A stretch of DNA of 17,846 nucleotides from DATLXH01 sp035576005 (GCA_035576005.1 DATLXH010000060.1:1-17846), one strand, 5' to 3'. Positions 6,732 to 14,420 are shown, counted from the first letter of the stretch. The notes: a model not told the origin generated them from the sequence alone. Program-made: numbers and translations.

Positions 6732-8543
6732 TTGTCCTTCGGGCAACGTCTCTCCCTCTGCGTTCGCTCCCTCATCCTTCCGGTAACCCTGCTGCTCCCA
6801 ACGTTCTCCGTTCCGGGTCAGGGTATCGAGCTTCCCTCTCCGATCACGGGACTGCGAACCGAGGAGTCGCTCGTGACTCTCGAGCTCTCGTTCGAGCAGC
6901 CATCGGCCGACAGGGTAGCAGGACGGGTCGATGCCACCATCAAAGAAGGGTGGCACATCAATTCCTCGACTCCACTGGATTCCTATGCCATTCCGACTGT
7001 ACTGAAGATTGACTCGACGGCGTTGAAAGTCGGGGAGATCCGATACCCCGCTCACAAGCTTCAGTCCTTCGGATTCAGTGATGGAAAGGAGCTGGCGGTC
7101 TACGAAGGGAAACTCACGATTCCCTTCGCCGCAACGATCCTGTCCGCGGTCGGAACGGTCAAGGCTACGTTGTCGTACCAGGCCTGCAACGACCGGATCT
7201 GCCTCCCTCCGAAACAGGTCGTGATCGACTCTCCCTTTCCCGGGACCGTCATCGCCGCCCCCGCAACGCAGTCGACTGTTCCCGCCGCGGCTGACGGTTC
7301 TTTCGTTCCGCTCGATCAGGCCGGCCGGTCTCGCGGGGTGTTCAGCTCCGACATTCAGGGGACGTTCGCTTCGCGGGGATTGCCGCTGACCCTTCTCGCC
7401 GTCTTCGTTCTCGGCCTGGCGTTGAATCTAACGCCTTGTGTCTATCCGCTGATCCCGATCACGATCGCCTTTTTCAGCTCGCAAAGCGAAGGGCGCCGCC
7501 GACAGCGAATCCTTCTTTCTTCGTGTTACGTGCTCGGGATTGCGCTTACATACTCGGCACTCGGCGTGTTCTCGGCCTTCTCGGGCCGTCTTTTCGGATC
7601 ATGGCTACAGCAACCTGCTGTGCTCGTGTTTTTCGCGTTGCTCATGCTGACGATGGCGGCCTCGATGTTCGGCCTCTTCGAGATCCGAGTCCCGCACTTC
7701 ATCAGTGATCGAGCGGGGGCCAGAGGTGGTTACGCGGGCTCGTTGACGATGGGCCTGCTGATCGGCATCGTCGCCGCCCCGTGCGTTGGACCATTCGTCA
7801 TCTCCCTGATCGCGCTGATCAGCCAGACCGGAAATCCCTACCTCGGGTTTCTACTCTTCTTCGTGCTGGCTCTCGGTCTGGGGGTTCCCTATCTTCTGCT
7901 CGGTATTTTCTCGTCCGGCGCGGCGACGATCCCACGCTCGGGGCTCTGGATGGTGCAGGTCAAAAAGGCGATGGGATTCGTCTTGATTGCGATGGCTATC
8001 TATTTCCTGCGTCCTCTGATCGACGAGGAGTACTTTCGCTGGAGTATCGGAGGAAGCCTCGTCGCTGGAGGACTTTTTCTTCTGGCGACCGGAGGGAGAA
8101 GTTTGAAGGGCGGCGGGAATGTCATCCGTGTCGTTTGCGCCGTGCTTCTACTGGGTGCGGGCACCTGGTTCGTTCTGCAGCGGAGTCGAGATGGGATGAC
8201 CTGGGTCCCGCATTCCGACAATGCCGTGATCAAAGCAAAAGAGGAGTCGAAGCCGATCATCATCGACTTCTACGCCGACTGGTGTCTGCCCTGCAAGGAG
8301 CTCGACGCAAAGACCTTCAATGACTCGGATGTCATGAGCGAAGGGGCGAAATTCGTACGCCTGAAGGCCGACCTCTCCAGCTCTGAGGATCGCGGAGTCC
8401 GAGAGCTGACCGAGCGATATCAGATCGTGGGGGTGCCGACAATCGTATTCATCGACTCGCGCGGATTCGAGATAAGAGAACAGCGTCTCACCGGCTTCGA
8501 AGCGCCTGAAAAATTTCTCCGCCGCATGCGGGCGGCGAGGTAA
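6732..8543 (+). CDS. dsbD: Thiol:disulfide interchange protein DsbD
   Basis: This inner-membrane protein carries electrons from cytoplasmic thioredoxin to the periplasm. Its 603 aa show all three classic domains. After a signal peptide comes the periplasmic alpha domain, with Cys152 and Cys157 in YQACNDRICLPP. The membrane beta domain (about 215-480, roughly eight helices) has Cys236 in NLTPCVYPLIP and Cys351 in AAPCVGP. The C-terminal thioredoxin-like gamma domain has DWCLPCKE (Cys518, Cys521) and GVPTIVF. All six redox cysteines are present, so it should be functional. The start is odd: there is no ATG or GTG in the open frame before the signal peptide, leaving TTG 6732, just after a hairpin. 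It follows the exported thioredoxin gene and probably serves it. A cytochrome-c maturation role is equally possible. Confidence 0.95.
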   Translation: MSFGQRLSLCVRSLILPVTLLLPTFSVPGQGIELPSPITGLRTEESLVTLELSFEQPSADRVAGRVDATIKEGWHINSSTPLDSYAIPTVLKIDSTALKVGEIRYPAHKLQSFGFSDGKELAVYEGKLTIPFAATILSAVGTVKATLSYQACNDRICLPPKQVVIDSPFPGTVIAAPATQSTVPAAADGSFVPLDQAGRSRGVFSSDIQGTFASRGLPLTLLAVFVLGLALNLTPCVYPLIPITIAFFSSQSEGRRRQRILLSSCYVLGIALTYSALGVFSAFSGRLFGSWLQQPAVLVFFALLMLTMAASMFGLFEIRVPHFISDRAGARGGYAGSLTMGLLIGIVAAPCVGPFVISLIALISQTGNPYLGFLLFFVLALGLGVPYLLLGIFSSGAATIPRSGLWMVQVKKAMGFVLIAMAIYFLRPLIDEEYFRWSIGGSLVAGGLFLLATGGRSLKGGGNVIRVVCAVLLLGAGTWFVLQRSRDGMTWVPHSDNAVIKAKEESKPIIIDFYADWCLPCKELDAKTFNDSDVMSEGAKFVRLKADLSSSEDRGVRELTERYQIVGVPTIVFIDSRGFEIREQRLTGFEAPEKFLRRMRAAR

Positions 8544-8552
8544 CGTCGTTGA

Positions 8553-8855
8553 GCCGCGAAGCGGCGTAATCCCTCTCCCCGGCGGGGAGAGGGAAGCGAG
8601 CGGAGCGAAGCAGGGAGAGGGGCGTGAAAGTCTCGGGAGTCCTTCGAAAAGGGCGAAGTCTTCGTATCTCTCGCGGCCCCTCTCCCGGTCGCTTACGCGA
8701 CCACCCTCTCCCCGCCGGGGAGAGGGATTCGCCCCCTCCGGGAGCGAGCCCCGCCGGGTCATCACCTCTTCCCAGCGTCCTCACGCTGTTAACCCGCTCG
8801 GCATGACACTGCCTGCGGCAGTGAATAGCGACAAAGGTCTGTGAGAAATGCGGGC
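8553..8855 (+). repeat. Composite hairpin element C, copy 1 (about 303 bp)
   Basis: The 364-base gap between dsbD and the crotonase gene is mostly this element. It opens with a small hairpin (GCCGC GAA GCGGC). Then come two 23-bp palindromes at 8571-8593 and 8704-8726, built on CCCTCTCCCC and GGGGAGAGGG, which are also inverted copies of each other and enclose further pairing arms (GGGAGAGGGG with CCCCTCTCCC). A non-palindromic tail (8727-8855) ends in GTCTGTGAGAAATGCGGGC, the same outer end as element A. The full unit recurs inverted at 17549-17846. A 60-codon open frame inside it is not a credible gene. Confidence 0.9.
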
Positions 8856-8893
8856 GGGTTAACCTCGTTCTCACTCGCCTCGACCCGTTCCTA

Positions 8894-8899
8894 TATCAT
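8894..8899 (+). promoter_or_regulatory. Candidate -10 element of the crotonase gene (near-leaderless transcript)
   Basis: TATCAT (within TATATCAT) ends eight bases before ATG 8908, exactly as at serS. There is no clear Shine-Dalgarno in the gap (CCGCGGGC) and no convincing -35. It lies outside element C, so the gene keeps its own promoter. Confidence 0.35.
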
Positions 8900-8907
8900 C
8901 CGCGGGC

Positions 8908-9666
8908 ATGGCGAAAATCCATTTCGAGACGCGGGCGGATTCGTATCGAATCACACTCAACGACCCGCCGCTTAACATTCTCGATCTCGAGATGCTGAAC
9001 GAGCTGCGCGACGCTCTCGGGCGGGTGGGGAAGGACAGACATCTCCTCGTGATCACCGGTAGCGGACCGAAAGCCTTCTCGGCGGGCGCAAGTGTAAGCG
9101 ATCACCTCGGGGACCGCGTCAAGACGATGCTCGCGTCGTTTCACGACTGCTTCCGCATTCTCGACAAGCTCGAGATCGTGACCGTCGCGCTCGTGAACGG
9201 TGTGGCTCTCGGCGGAGGATGTGAGCTCGCCCTGGCCTGCGACTTCGTGATTGCTTCAGATCGCGCGAGCTTTGGACAGCCAGAGATCAAGCTCGGAGTC
9301 TTCCCTCCGGTGGCCGCGATTCAGTTGTCGAGTCAATTGCCACCGCGTCGAGGTTTAGAGTTGTTGCTCACAGGCGAGCCGATCGACGCAGCGACCGCGG
9401 CCGGCCTCGGGATCGTGAATAAAGTTTGTGCTGCGGCTGACTTCGAGGCAGGCTCGTCGGAATGGCTCAGTAAGCTCACGACCAAAAGTGCCGCCGCTTT
9501 GCGATTCGCGAAACTCGCTTTCCGTAAAGGTCAGAGCGACGGGTTCGAGCGGAAGCTCGCAGAAATCGAGAAACTTTATCTTGATGAACTGATGAATAGC
9601 GACGATGCGACCGAGGGGCTCAACGCGTTTCTCGAGAAACGTAAGCCGGAATGGAATCACCGCTGA
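8908..9666 (+). CDS. Enoyl-CoA hydratase/isomerase (crotonase) family, dienoyl-CoA hydratase-like
   Basis: This 252-aa cytoplasmic enzyme acts on acyl-CoA thioesters. Both hydratase glutamates are present with the normal 20-residue spacing: Glu106 in GGGCELALACD and Glu126 in FGQPEIKLGVFPP. The oxyanion segment KAFSAGASVSDHL, followed by a spacer and then MLASFHDCFR, is unlike ordinary beta-oxidation hydratases. It recalls, from memory of the family, dienoyl-CoA hydratases of the cyclohexadiene-carbonyl-CoA type. No benzoyl-CoA or ring-cleavage genes are adjacent, so a general acyl-CoA hydratase role is the safe call. It is a single gene with its own likely promoter. The exporter gene begins about 80 bases downstream. 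Confidence 0.88.
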   Translation: MAKIHFETRADSYRITLNDPPLNILDLEMLNELRDALGRVGKDRHLLVITGSGPKAFSAGASVSDHLGDRVKTMLASFHDCFRILDKLEIVTVALVNGVALGGGCELALACDFVIASDRASFGQPEIKLGVFPPVAAIQLSSQLPPRRGLELLLTGEPIDAATAAGLGIVNKVCAAADFEAGSSEWLSKLTTKSAAALRFAKLAFRKGQSDGFERKLAEIEKLYLDELMNSDDATEGLNAFLEKRKPEWNHR

Positions 9667-9747
9667 TCGTGCTTAGTGCGGCAGGATCCGCTGCCAGAAT
9701 TCACCCTAGATCGAGCGCGAATTGATTACTGTACGGACCTTCCCAGC

Positions 9748-10926
9748 ATGACTTCACCTCCCGCAGGCGATCTCGCCTCCCTTCGAATCGACCGGAATCT
9801 CAAGAACGACGATTACCAGACCGCGAACTGGAAACGGCTGTTGCTTTGGGCCGTGGCCCTCGTTGTTGTTGCGGCGATCGCGTTTGGGGGGTATCGCAAG
9901 GTCATCGTGCCGCGGCGAGCCCCCGCTGTCGAGACGATGACGGTGCGCGCAAGCATCATGTCGGTCAATGCTCCAACGCTCGCAGCAACCGGCTATCTCG
10001 TTGCCGAGCGGCAATCTTCGATCAGTCCCAAAGTGTCGGGGAAAATCATCAAGCTCAATTTTGATACAGGCTCGAAGGTTCGCGCGGGAGACGTGCTCGC
10101 TGTTCTTGATAGCGATCAGACCAGGGCGCAGGTCGCCGAGGCCAGGGCGGCTTACGATGAGGCGGCGCGTGAGTACGGCAGGCAGCGTTCTCTCTGGCGC
10201 GCCGGTATCGTTGCGAAATCTCTGTTTGATAGTGCCGGATCGCAGATGCAGGTCGCGCGCGCGCGGCTCGATCAGGCGACGCTAGTGCTCAAAGACGCGG
10301 CGATCACCGCTCCGTTCGATGGAACGATCACATCCAAAAATGTCGAGATCGGGGAAGTGATCTCGCCTCTGAGCATGGGCTCCGTGCCGGGCTCGACGAC
10401 CGGGGGCGGATCGATTGGTATGCTCACCGATCTGCGGACCCTCGAGCTCGAGGCGGATATCAATGAGAGCAACCTTGGACAGTTGCGCGAGGGTCAGCCT
10501 GCTGAAGTGACGGTGGATGCGTTTCCGGGACAGAAGTGGAAGGGAAGACTCCGCCAGATCGTCCCGACAGCCGATCGCGCCAAGGGCGTCGTCAAGGTCA
10601 AGATTACGATCGAGAACCCATCTGCTCGGTTACTTCCGGAGATGAGTGCGGGGGTTTCGTTTCTGCAGCAGGAGCGAACCAACGCGGAGCTGCAGGAGAG
10701 GCCAAAACTCTGGATTCCAACGACGGCGGTTATTGCGTCGGAGAGTGGGAGTCGGGTAGCTGTGGTCGACGGTGAGTCGCGGGTAGATCTTCGTGAAGTG
10801 ACTCTGGGAGCTACGCGTGAGAACCGCGTCGAGGTGATGAGCGGACTGCGGGATGGTGACAAGATCGTCACATCGAACGTCAGTGGATTGGAAGATGGAC
10901 AGCCGGTGAAGCTTGCACAGAGCTGA
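9748..10926 (+). CDS. Membrane fusion protein (HlyD/MacA-type periplasmic adaptor) of an ABC exporter
   Basis: This 392-aa adaptor would link the inner-membrane ABC transporter to the outer envelope. One N-terminal membrane helix (about residues 32-50, LLLWAVALVVVAAIAFGGY) anchors it. A lipoyl/barrel-sandwich half motif follows (SISPKVSGKIIKLNFDTGSK), then a short helical hairpin with ARAAYDEAAREYGRQ, the second lipoyl half (ITAPFDGTITSKNVEIGEV), a beta-barrel and a membrane-proximal domain. The alpha-hairpin is short, as in MacA-like adaptors. The start ATG 9748 is preferred over GTG 9676, though neither has a clear Shine-Dalgarno. The ATPase and permeases follow, but a palindromic element (10947-11113) separates this gene from them. 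No outer-membrane factor is encoded in the window. Confidence 0.92.
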   Translation: MTSPPAGDLASLRIDRNLKNDDYQTANWKRLLLWAVALVVVAAIAFGGYRKVIVPRRAPAVETMTVRASIMSVNAPTLAATGYLVAERQSSISPKVSGKIIKLNFDTGSKVRAGDVLAVLDSDQTRAQVAEARAAYDEAAREYGRQRSLWRAGIVAKSLFDSAGSQMQVARARLDQATLVLKDAAITAPFDGTITSKNVEIGEVISPLSMGSVPGSTTGGGSIGMLTDLRTLELEADINESNLGQLREGQPAEVTVDAFPGQKWKGRLRQIVPTADRAKGVVKVKITIENPSARLLPEMSAGVSFLQQERTNAELQERPKLWIPTTAVIASESGSRVAVVDGESRVDLREVTLGATRENRVEVMSGLRDGDKIVTSNVSGLEDGQPVKLAQS

Positions 10927-10946
10927 TCATGTAGCATTCGCGCGTC

Positions 10947-11113
10947 CTAGTGGAGTGTATTCGATGAATTGGTACCACCTGGCTTGGTCTCGCCGTCGTG
11001 AGCTTCGTTGCGACTCCTCAGCATAGTCACCACTATTCCTGCGTCGCCGCGCCTCGCCCACGTCGCCGCTCCCGTCGCCATCTGGTACCAATTCATCGAA
11101 TACACTCCACTAG
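10947..11113. repeat. Palindromic element B (167 bp, perfect 31-bp inverted ends)
   Basis: The outer arms 10947-10977 and 11083-11113 are perfect 31-base inverted repeats beginning CTAGTGGAGTGTATTCGATG. The interior continues as a weaker palindrome up to an apex at 11014-11046. There CTCCT, CATAGT, a four-base loop, ACTAT, CCT and CGTCGC occur in the same order and spacing as in element A, although the arms are unrelated. It lies between the adaptor gene and the ATPase gene and could lower read-through between them. Confidence 0.92.
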
Positions 11114-11131
11114 TTTGAGTGTAAGACCTTT

Positions 11132-11164
11132 ACCCCTGACCCCTCTCCTGCGGGGTGAGGGGAA
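11132..11164 (+). repeat. Short hairpin related to the CCCTCTCC palindromes of element C
   Basis: CCCCTGACCCCTCTCC, a TGC turn and GGGGTGAGGGG form a short GC-rich hairpin resembling one arm of element C. It lies about 40 bases before the ATPase start, followed by A-rich sequence. It is probably a remnant. Confidence 0.5.
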
Positions 11165-11197
11165 AACAGACAGGACCACGGCGGTGCATGCAGGGCT

Positions 11198-11201
11198 GGA
11201 G
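11198..11201 (+). promoter_or_regulatory. Ribosome-binding site of the ABC ATPase gene
   Basis: GGAG with a five-base spacer (TAAAC) before ATG 11207. It is one of the few clear Shine-Dalgarno sites in the window. Confidence 0.6.
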
Positions 11202-11206
11202 TAAAC

Positions 11207-11920
11207 ATGGCAGCTTTAGTTGAAATCGATAACGTTCGTAAGGTTTATCAGCGCGACAAGTTTCAGGTCCCGGTCCTGAACGGGATCACGGTATCGGTCC
11301 CGAAAGGGGACTTCCTTGCGCTGATGGGCCCGTCGGGTTCTGGAAAAACGACTCTATTGAATCTGATCGCAGGGATTGATCGCCCAACCAGCGGCAGCAT
11401 CTCCGTTGAAGGGCGAGTGATCTCGAACTTCAACGAGTCGCAACTCGCGAAATGGCGGGCCGATCACGTCGGATTCATTTTTCAGCTCTACAACCTCATC
11501 CCTGTCCTGTCGGCCGCCGAGAACGTCGAGCTTCCCCTGTTGCTCACGAAGCTGAGCAAGAAGCAGCGGAAGGAACATGTCGAGACGGCACTGTCGATTG
11601 TCGGGCTGGGGGATCGGATGAGTCATTACCCGCGACAACTGTCAGGAGGTCAGGAGCAGCGCGTGGCAATCGCGCGCGCGATTGTCACCGATCCTACGAT
11701 CCTCGTTGCCGATGAGCCGACGGGAGATCTCGATTCAAAGAACGCGGAAGAGACGTTGACCCTGCTGGAACGCCTCAATCGTGAGTTTGGCAAGACGATC
11801 ATCATGGTCACGCATGATCCGAAGGCCGCATCGAGGGCCCAGCACATTCTCCATCTCGACAAGGGAGTGCTTGCCGAGGGTGGGTATGGTCAGACTACGC
11901 AGGCTGCGAGCGTAGAGTGA
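11207..11920 (+). CDS. ABC exporter ATP-binding protein (LolD/MacB type)
   Basis: This 237-aa cytoplasmic ATPase powers the FtsX-type permeases encoded next to it. Walker A is GPSGSGKT (residues 41-48, Lys47), the signature is LSGGQEQRVAIARA from 145, Walker B is ILVADEPTGDLD (Asp169, Glu170), and the H-loop His203 lies in VTHDP. The Glu at the second signature-flanking position replaces the more usual Gln. The length and the DEPTGDLD form are typical of the MacB/LolD subfamily, which act as mechanotransmitting or lipoprotein/peptide exporters. It has a clear ribosome-binding site. Its TGA stop overlaps the next gene's ATG by one base (TGATG), a sign of translational coupling to the first permease. 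Confidence 0.95.
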   Translation: MAALVEIDNVRKVYQRDKFQVPVLNGITVSVPKGDFLALMGPSGSGKTTLLNLIAGIDRPTSGSISVEGRVISNFNESQLAKWRADHVGFIFQLYNLIPVLSAAENVELPLLLTKLSKKQRKEHVETALSIVGLGDRMSHYPRQLSGGQEQRVAIARAIVTDPTILVADEPTGDLDSKNAEETLTLLERLNREFGKTIIMVTHDPKAASRAQHILHLDKGVLAEGGYGQTTQAASVE

Positions 11921-13062
11921 TGAAGTACTCGTCGCTGATCCTCAAGAACTTGTTTCGCAACAAGATCCGTTCCCTCCTCACGGTGGGGCTCATGGCGGTG
12001 ATCTTCTTTTTCGTGGCGACGCTGCTCTCAATCCTGGCGAACTTCGATCAGGCTTCAGAAATCGGGGCTGGTCAGAATCGGCTGGCGGTTCAGTCGGCGA
12101 TCTCTCTCGCAAACATGCTTCCTTATTCTCAGGAGGCGAAGATCCGGCAGATGCCTGGCGTGGTCGACGTCGCGAAGCTCCAATGGATCGGCGCTTACTA
12201 CAAAGATCAGAAAAACTTCTTCGCGAACTTCGCGGTCGATCACGATCGCATGGAGACCGTCTTCGAGGATTACAAAATCAACGCTGGCGAGCTGGCGGCT
12301 TTCAAGAGCGATCGGCGTGGTGCGCTCGTCGGGCCGGAGCTGATGAAGCGTTTCGGTTGGAAGATTGGCGACAAGGTTGTCCTCACCGGAACCATCTTTC
12401 CATTCAACCCCGAGTTGACGGTCCGCGGTGCTTACCAGCATCCGGTGAACACTTCGGCCCTGTACTTTCATATGGACTACTTCGAGCAGGCGACTGGAGA
12501 TGTAGGGCAGGTCGGAACGTTCTGGATCAAGGTGGCCAAAGGGTTCGATATGGCGCAGTTGAGCGACCAGGTTGATGCAACCTTCAAGAACACCGAATTC
12601 CCAACCGAGACCTTCACGGAAAAAGAGTTCCAGAAGAACTTCATCTCCATGATCGGAAACATCAAGCTTCTCTTCACCAGCGTCAGTGTCTGCGCCATTG
12701 TCATGGTCGTGCTGCTGGCTGCGATCACCATGAGTATGTCGGCCCGAGAGAGAGTCGGCGAGATCGCTGTTCTCAAAGCAATCGGTTTCGAGAAAGGTCT
12801 GGTTCTGACGTTGATGCTCACCGAGTTCATGCTGCTGGCACTGGCGGGCGGTCTTCTCGGTACGCTCGGCGCCAGACTGTTCTACAAGGGCGTGAATATG
12901 ACGGCGGTGACGCAGGGCTTCCTCGTGAACTTCGGAGTCGACAATGCCACTACCGCCACATGCCTCGCAGTGTCGGTTGCCGTGGGGCTGATCGCCGGCG
13001 GCTTTCCCGCGTATCGATCAGCCAATCTTCGCGTTGTGGACGGTCTGAGGAAAGTGGTTTGA
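11920..13062 (+). CDS. ABC exporter permease 1 (FtsX/MacB-type)
   Basis: This is a 380-aa inner-membrane protein. One N-terminal helix (about 15-40, with FFFVATLLSILA), a large periplasmic MacB-PCD-like domain (about 45-245) and three C-terminal helices (about 250-280, 290-320, 340-365) give the standard four-helix FtsX layout. ARERVGEIAVLKAIGFEKG is the typical cytoplasmic coupling loop. The start is ATG 11920, overlapping the ATPase stop; a GTG at 11917 is one codon upstream. It would pair with the ATPase and, given the second, different permease, probably forms a heterodimer. The substrate is unknown. Element D follows immediately after the stop. Confidence 0.92.
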   Translation: MKYSSLILKNLFRNKIRSLLTVGLMAVIFFFVATLLSILANFDQASEIGAGQNRLAVQSAISLANMLPYSQEAKIRQMPGVVDVAKLQWIGAYYKDQKNFFANFAVDHDRMETVFEDYKINAGELAAFKSDRRGALVGPELMKRFGWKIGDKVVLTGTIFPFNPELTVRGAYQHPVNTSALYFHMDYFEQATGDVGQVGTFWIKVAKGFDMAQLSDQVDATFKNTEFPTETFTEKEFQKNFISMIGNIKLLFTSVSVCAIVMVVLLAAITMSMSARERVGEIAVLKAIGFEKGLVLTLMLTEFMLLALAGGLLGTLGARLFYKGVNMTAVTQGFLVNFGVDNATTATCLAVSVAVGLIAGGFPAYRSANLRVVDGLRKVV

Positions 13063-13066
13063 GCAC

Positions 13067-13174
13067 GGAGCGCCGCCTTCCAGGCGGCCGTACCGCTGGC
13101 TTCCAGCCGGCCGCGCTGTGATGAAAGCAGCCGGCAAGATGCCGGCGGTACGGCCGGCTGGAAGCCGGCGCTCC
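13067..13174. repeat. Palindromic element D (108 bp) inside the exporter operon
   Basis: Outer arms GGAGCGCCG and CGGCGCTCC are followed by complementary inner arms (GGCCGTACCGC with GCGGTACGGCC, and CTTCCAG with CTGGAAG). The centre carries a second small pair (GCCGGC...). It fills the gap between the two permease genes, starting four bases after the first stop codon. It has no sequence in common with families A, B or C that I can see. Confidence 0.88.
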
Positions 13175-13211
13175 AACCTCCCTCACTTCCTCTATTAAGG
13201 AATCAGCAGAC

Positions 13212-14375
13212 ATGGCAATCCCGCTCAAATACAACATCGGAAATCTCACCAGCCGTCGCATGTCCACACTCATGACCATCCTCGGGATTGGCGTCGTCAT
13301 CGGAGTGATGATCTCGATGATCGCGCTCTACAACGGAGTTCAGACGGCCATCGTCTCCTCAGGTTCAAAGGAAAACCTGATCGTTCTGCGCGAAGGAGCG
13401 GAGACTGAGGCGACCAGTTGGGTGAACAAAGATGCGTACCGCATCATTCGTTCGCTGCCCGGGGTGCAGAAGGATTCAGCGGGCGAGCCGATCATTTCTC
13501 CCGAGCTCGTCATCATCTTCAAACTCCCGAAGCGCGACGATCCGAAAGGCTCGAACGTGAACGTTCGCGGGGTCACTCCCAAGGCCTTTGCCATTCGTCC
13601 TTACGTCAAGCTCATCGAGGGAAGGATGTTCCGTCCAGGAGTCAACGAGGTCATCGTGGCGCGAAAGATACGAGATCGCTTCGTAGGCACGGAGCTCGGA
13701 AGCTCGTTTCAGTTCGGCCCGCAACAATGGACTGTGGTCGGGATCTTCGACGCAAAGGGAACGAGTTTCGACTCAGAGATCTGGGCAGACGCCGACTATC
13801 TCGGACAGGTACGGAAGCGCGAGGCCTATTCGCTACTTCTTGTCCGACCGACTGACGCTGCCGCATTCAGTTCGATTGCGGCCACCATCAAAGGCGACAA
13901 CCGGCTCAAGCTTCAGGCCAAGAGTGAGTACAAGTACTACGCAGACCAGACGCAGGGGCTGGTCGGAATCACAATTCTCGTTTCGTTCGTCACCGTTTTC
14001 ATGGTCATCGGAGCGGTCCTCGGTTCGATGAACACGATGTTCTCAGCCGTCGCCTCACGGAAGCGTGAGCTCGCGACGTTGCGTGCCCTCGGCTTCGGAC
14101 GCAGGGCGATTCTGCTTACCGTGGTGATCGAGGCTGCATTCATTTCGCTACTGGGTGGACTGGCCGGAATTCTCATGGCGCTGCCGGTCAACGGAATCTC
14201 CACAGGCACCACGAACTTCCGGACCTTCTCGGAAGTGGCGTTCAACTTCCGGATCACTCCTGGCGTCGCTCTGTTTGCTCTGGCACTGGCGGTCGTGGCT
14301 GGTGTGATCGGTGGAATCCTTCCTGCCATCAGCGCCGCTCGCATGCCGATCACCAGAGCGCTGCGCGAGATCTGA
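13212..14375 (+). CDS. ABC exporter permease 2 (FtsX/MacB-type)
   Basis: This is a 387-aa inner-membrane permease with the same layout as permease 1: an N-terminal helix (about 18-42, with MTILGIGVVIGVMISMIALY), a periplasmic domain (about 45-250) and three C-terminal helices. The coupling segment SRKRELATLRALGFGRRA is typical of FtsX permeases. AAGGA at 13197-13201 is a possible ribosome-binding site, ten bases from the ATG. It clearly differs in sequence from permease 1, so the pair is not a recent duplication. Likely it is the second half of a heterodimeric permease. It is separated from permease 1 by element D, which could set a different expression level. Confidence 0.92.
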   Translation: MAIPLKYNIGNLTSRRMSTLMTILGIGVVIGVMISMIALYNGVQTAIVSSGSKENLIVLREGAETEATSWVNKDAYRIIRSLPGVQKDSAGEPIISPELVIIFKLPKRDDPKGSNVNVRGVTPKAFAIRPYVKLIEGRMFRPGVNEVIVARKIRDRFVGTELGSSFQFGPQQWTVVGIFDAKGTSFDSEIWADADYLGQVRKREAYSLLLVRPTDAAAFSSIAATIKGDNRLKLQAKSEYKYYADQTQGLVGITILVSFVTVFMVIGAVLGSMNTMFSAVASRKRELATLRALGFGRRAILLTVVIEAAFISLLGGLAGILMALPVNGISTGTTNFRTFSEVAFNFRITPGVALFALALAVVAGVIGGILPAISAARMPITRALREI

Positions 14376-14420
14376 GGCGACCCGAAGGGAGCGCTTGGTC
14401 CTTTGCCATAAACAAGAGTG

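Noticed and set aside
8624..8806. 60-codon frame inside element C copy 1, similar to a minus-strand frame at 17591-17776
   Set aside because: The similarity comes from the repeat DNA itself; composition is Arg/Pro/Ser-rich, there is no initiation signal, and the frame follows the palindromes.
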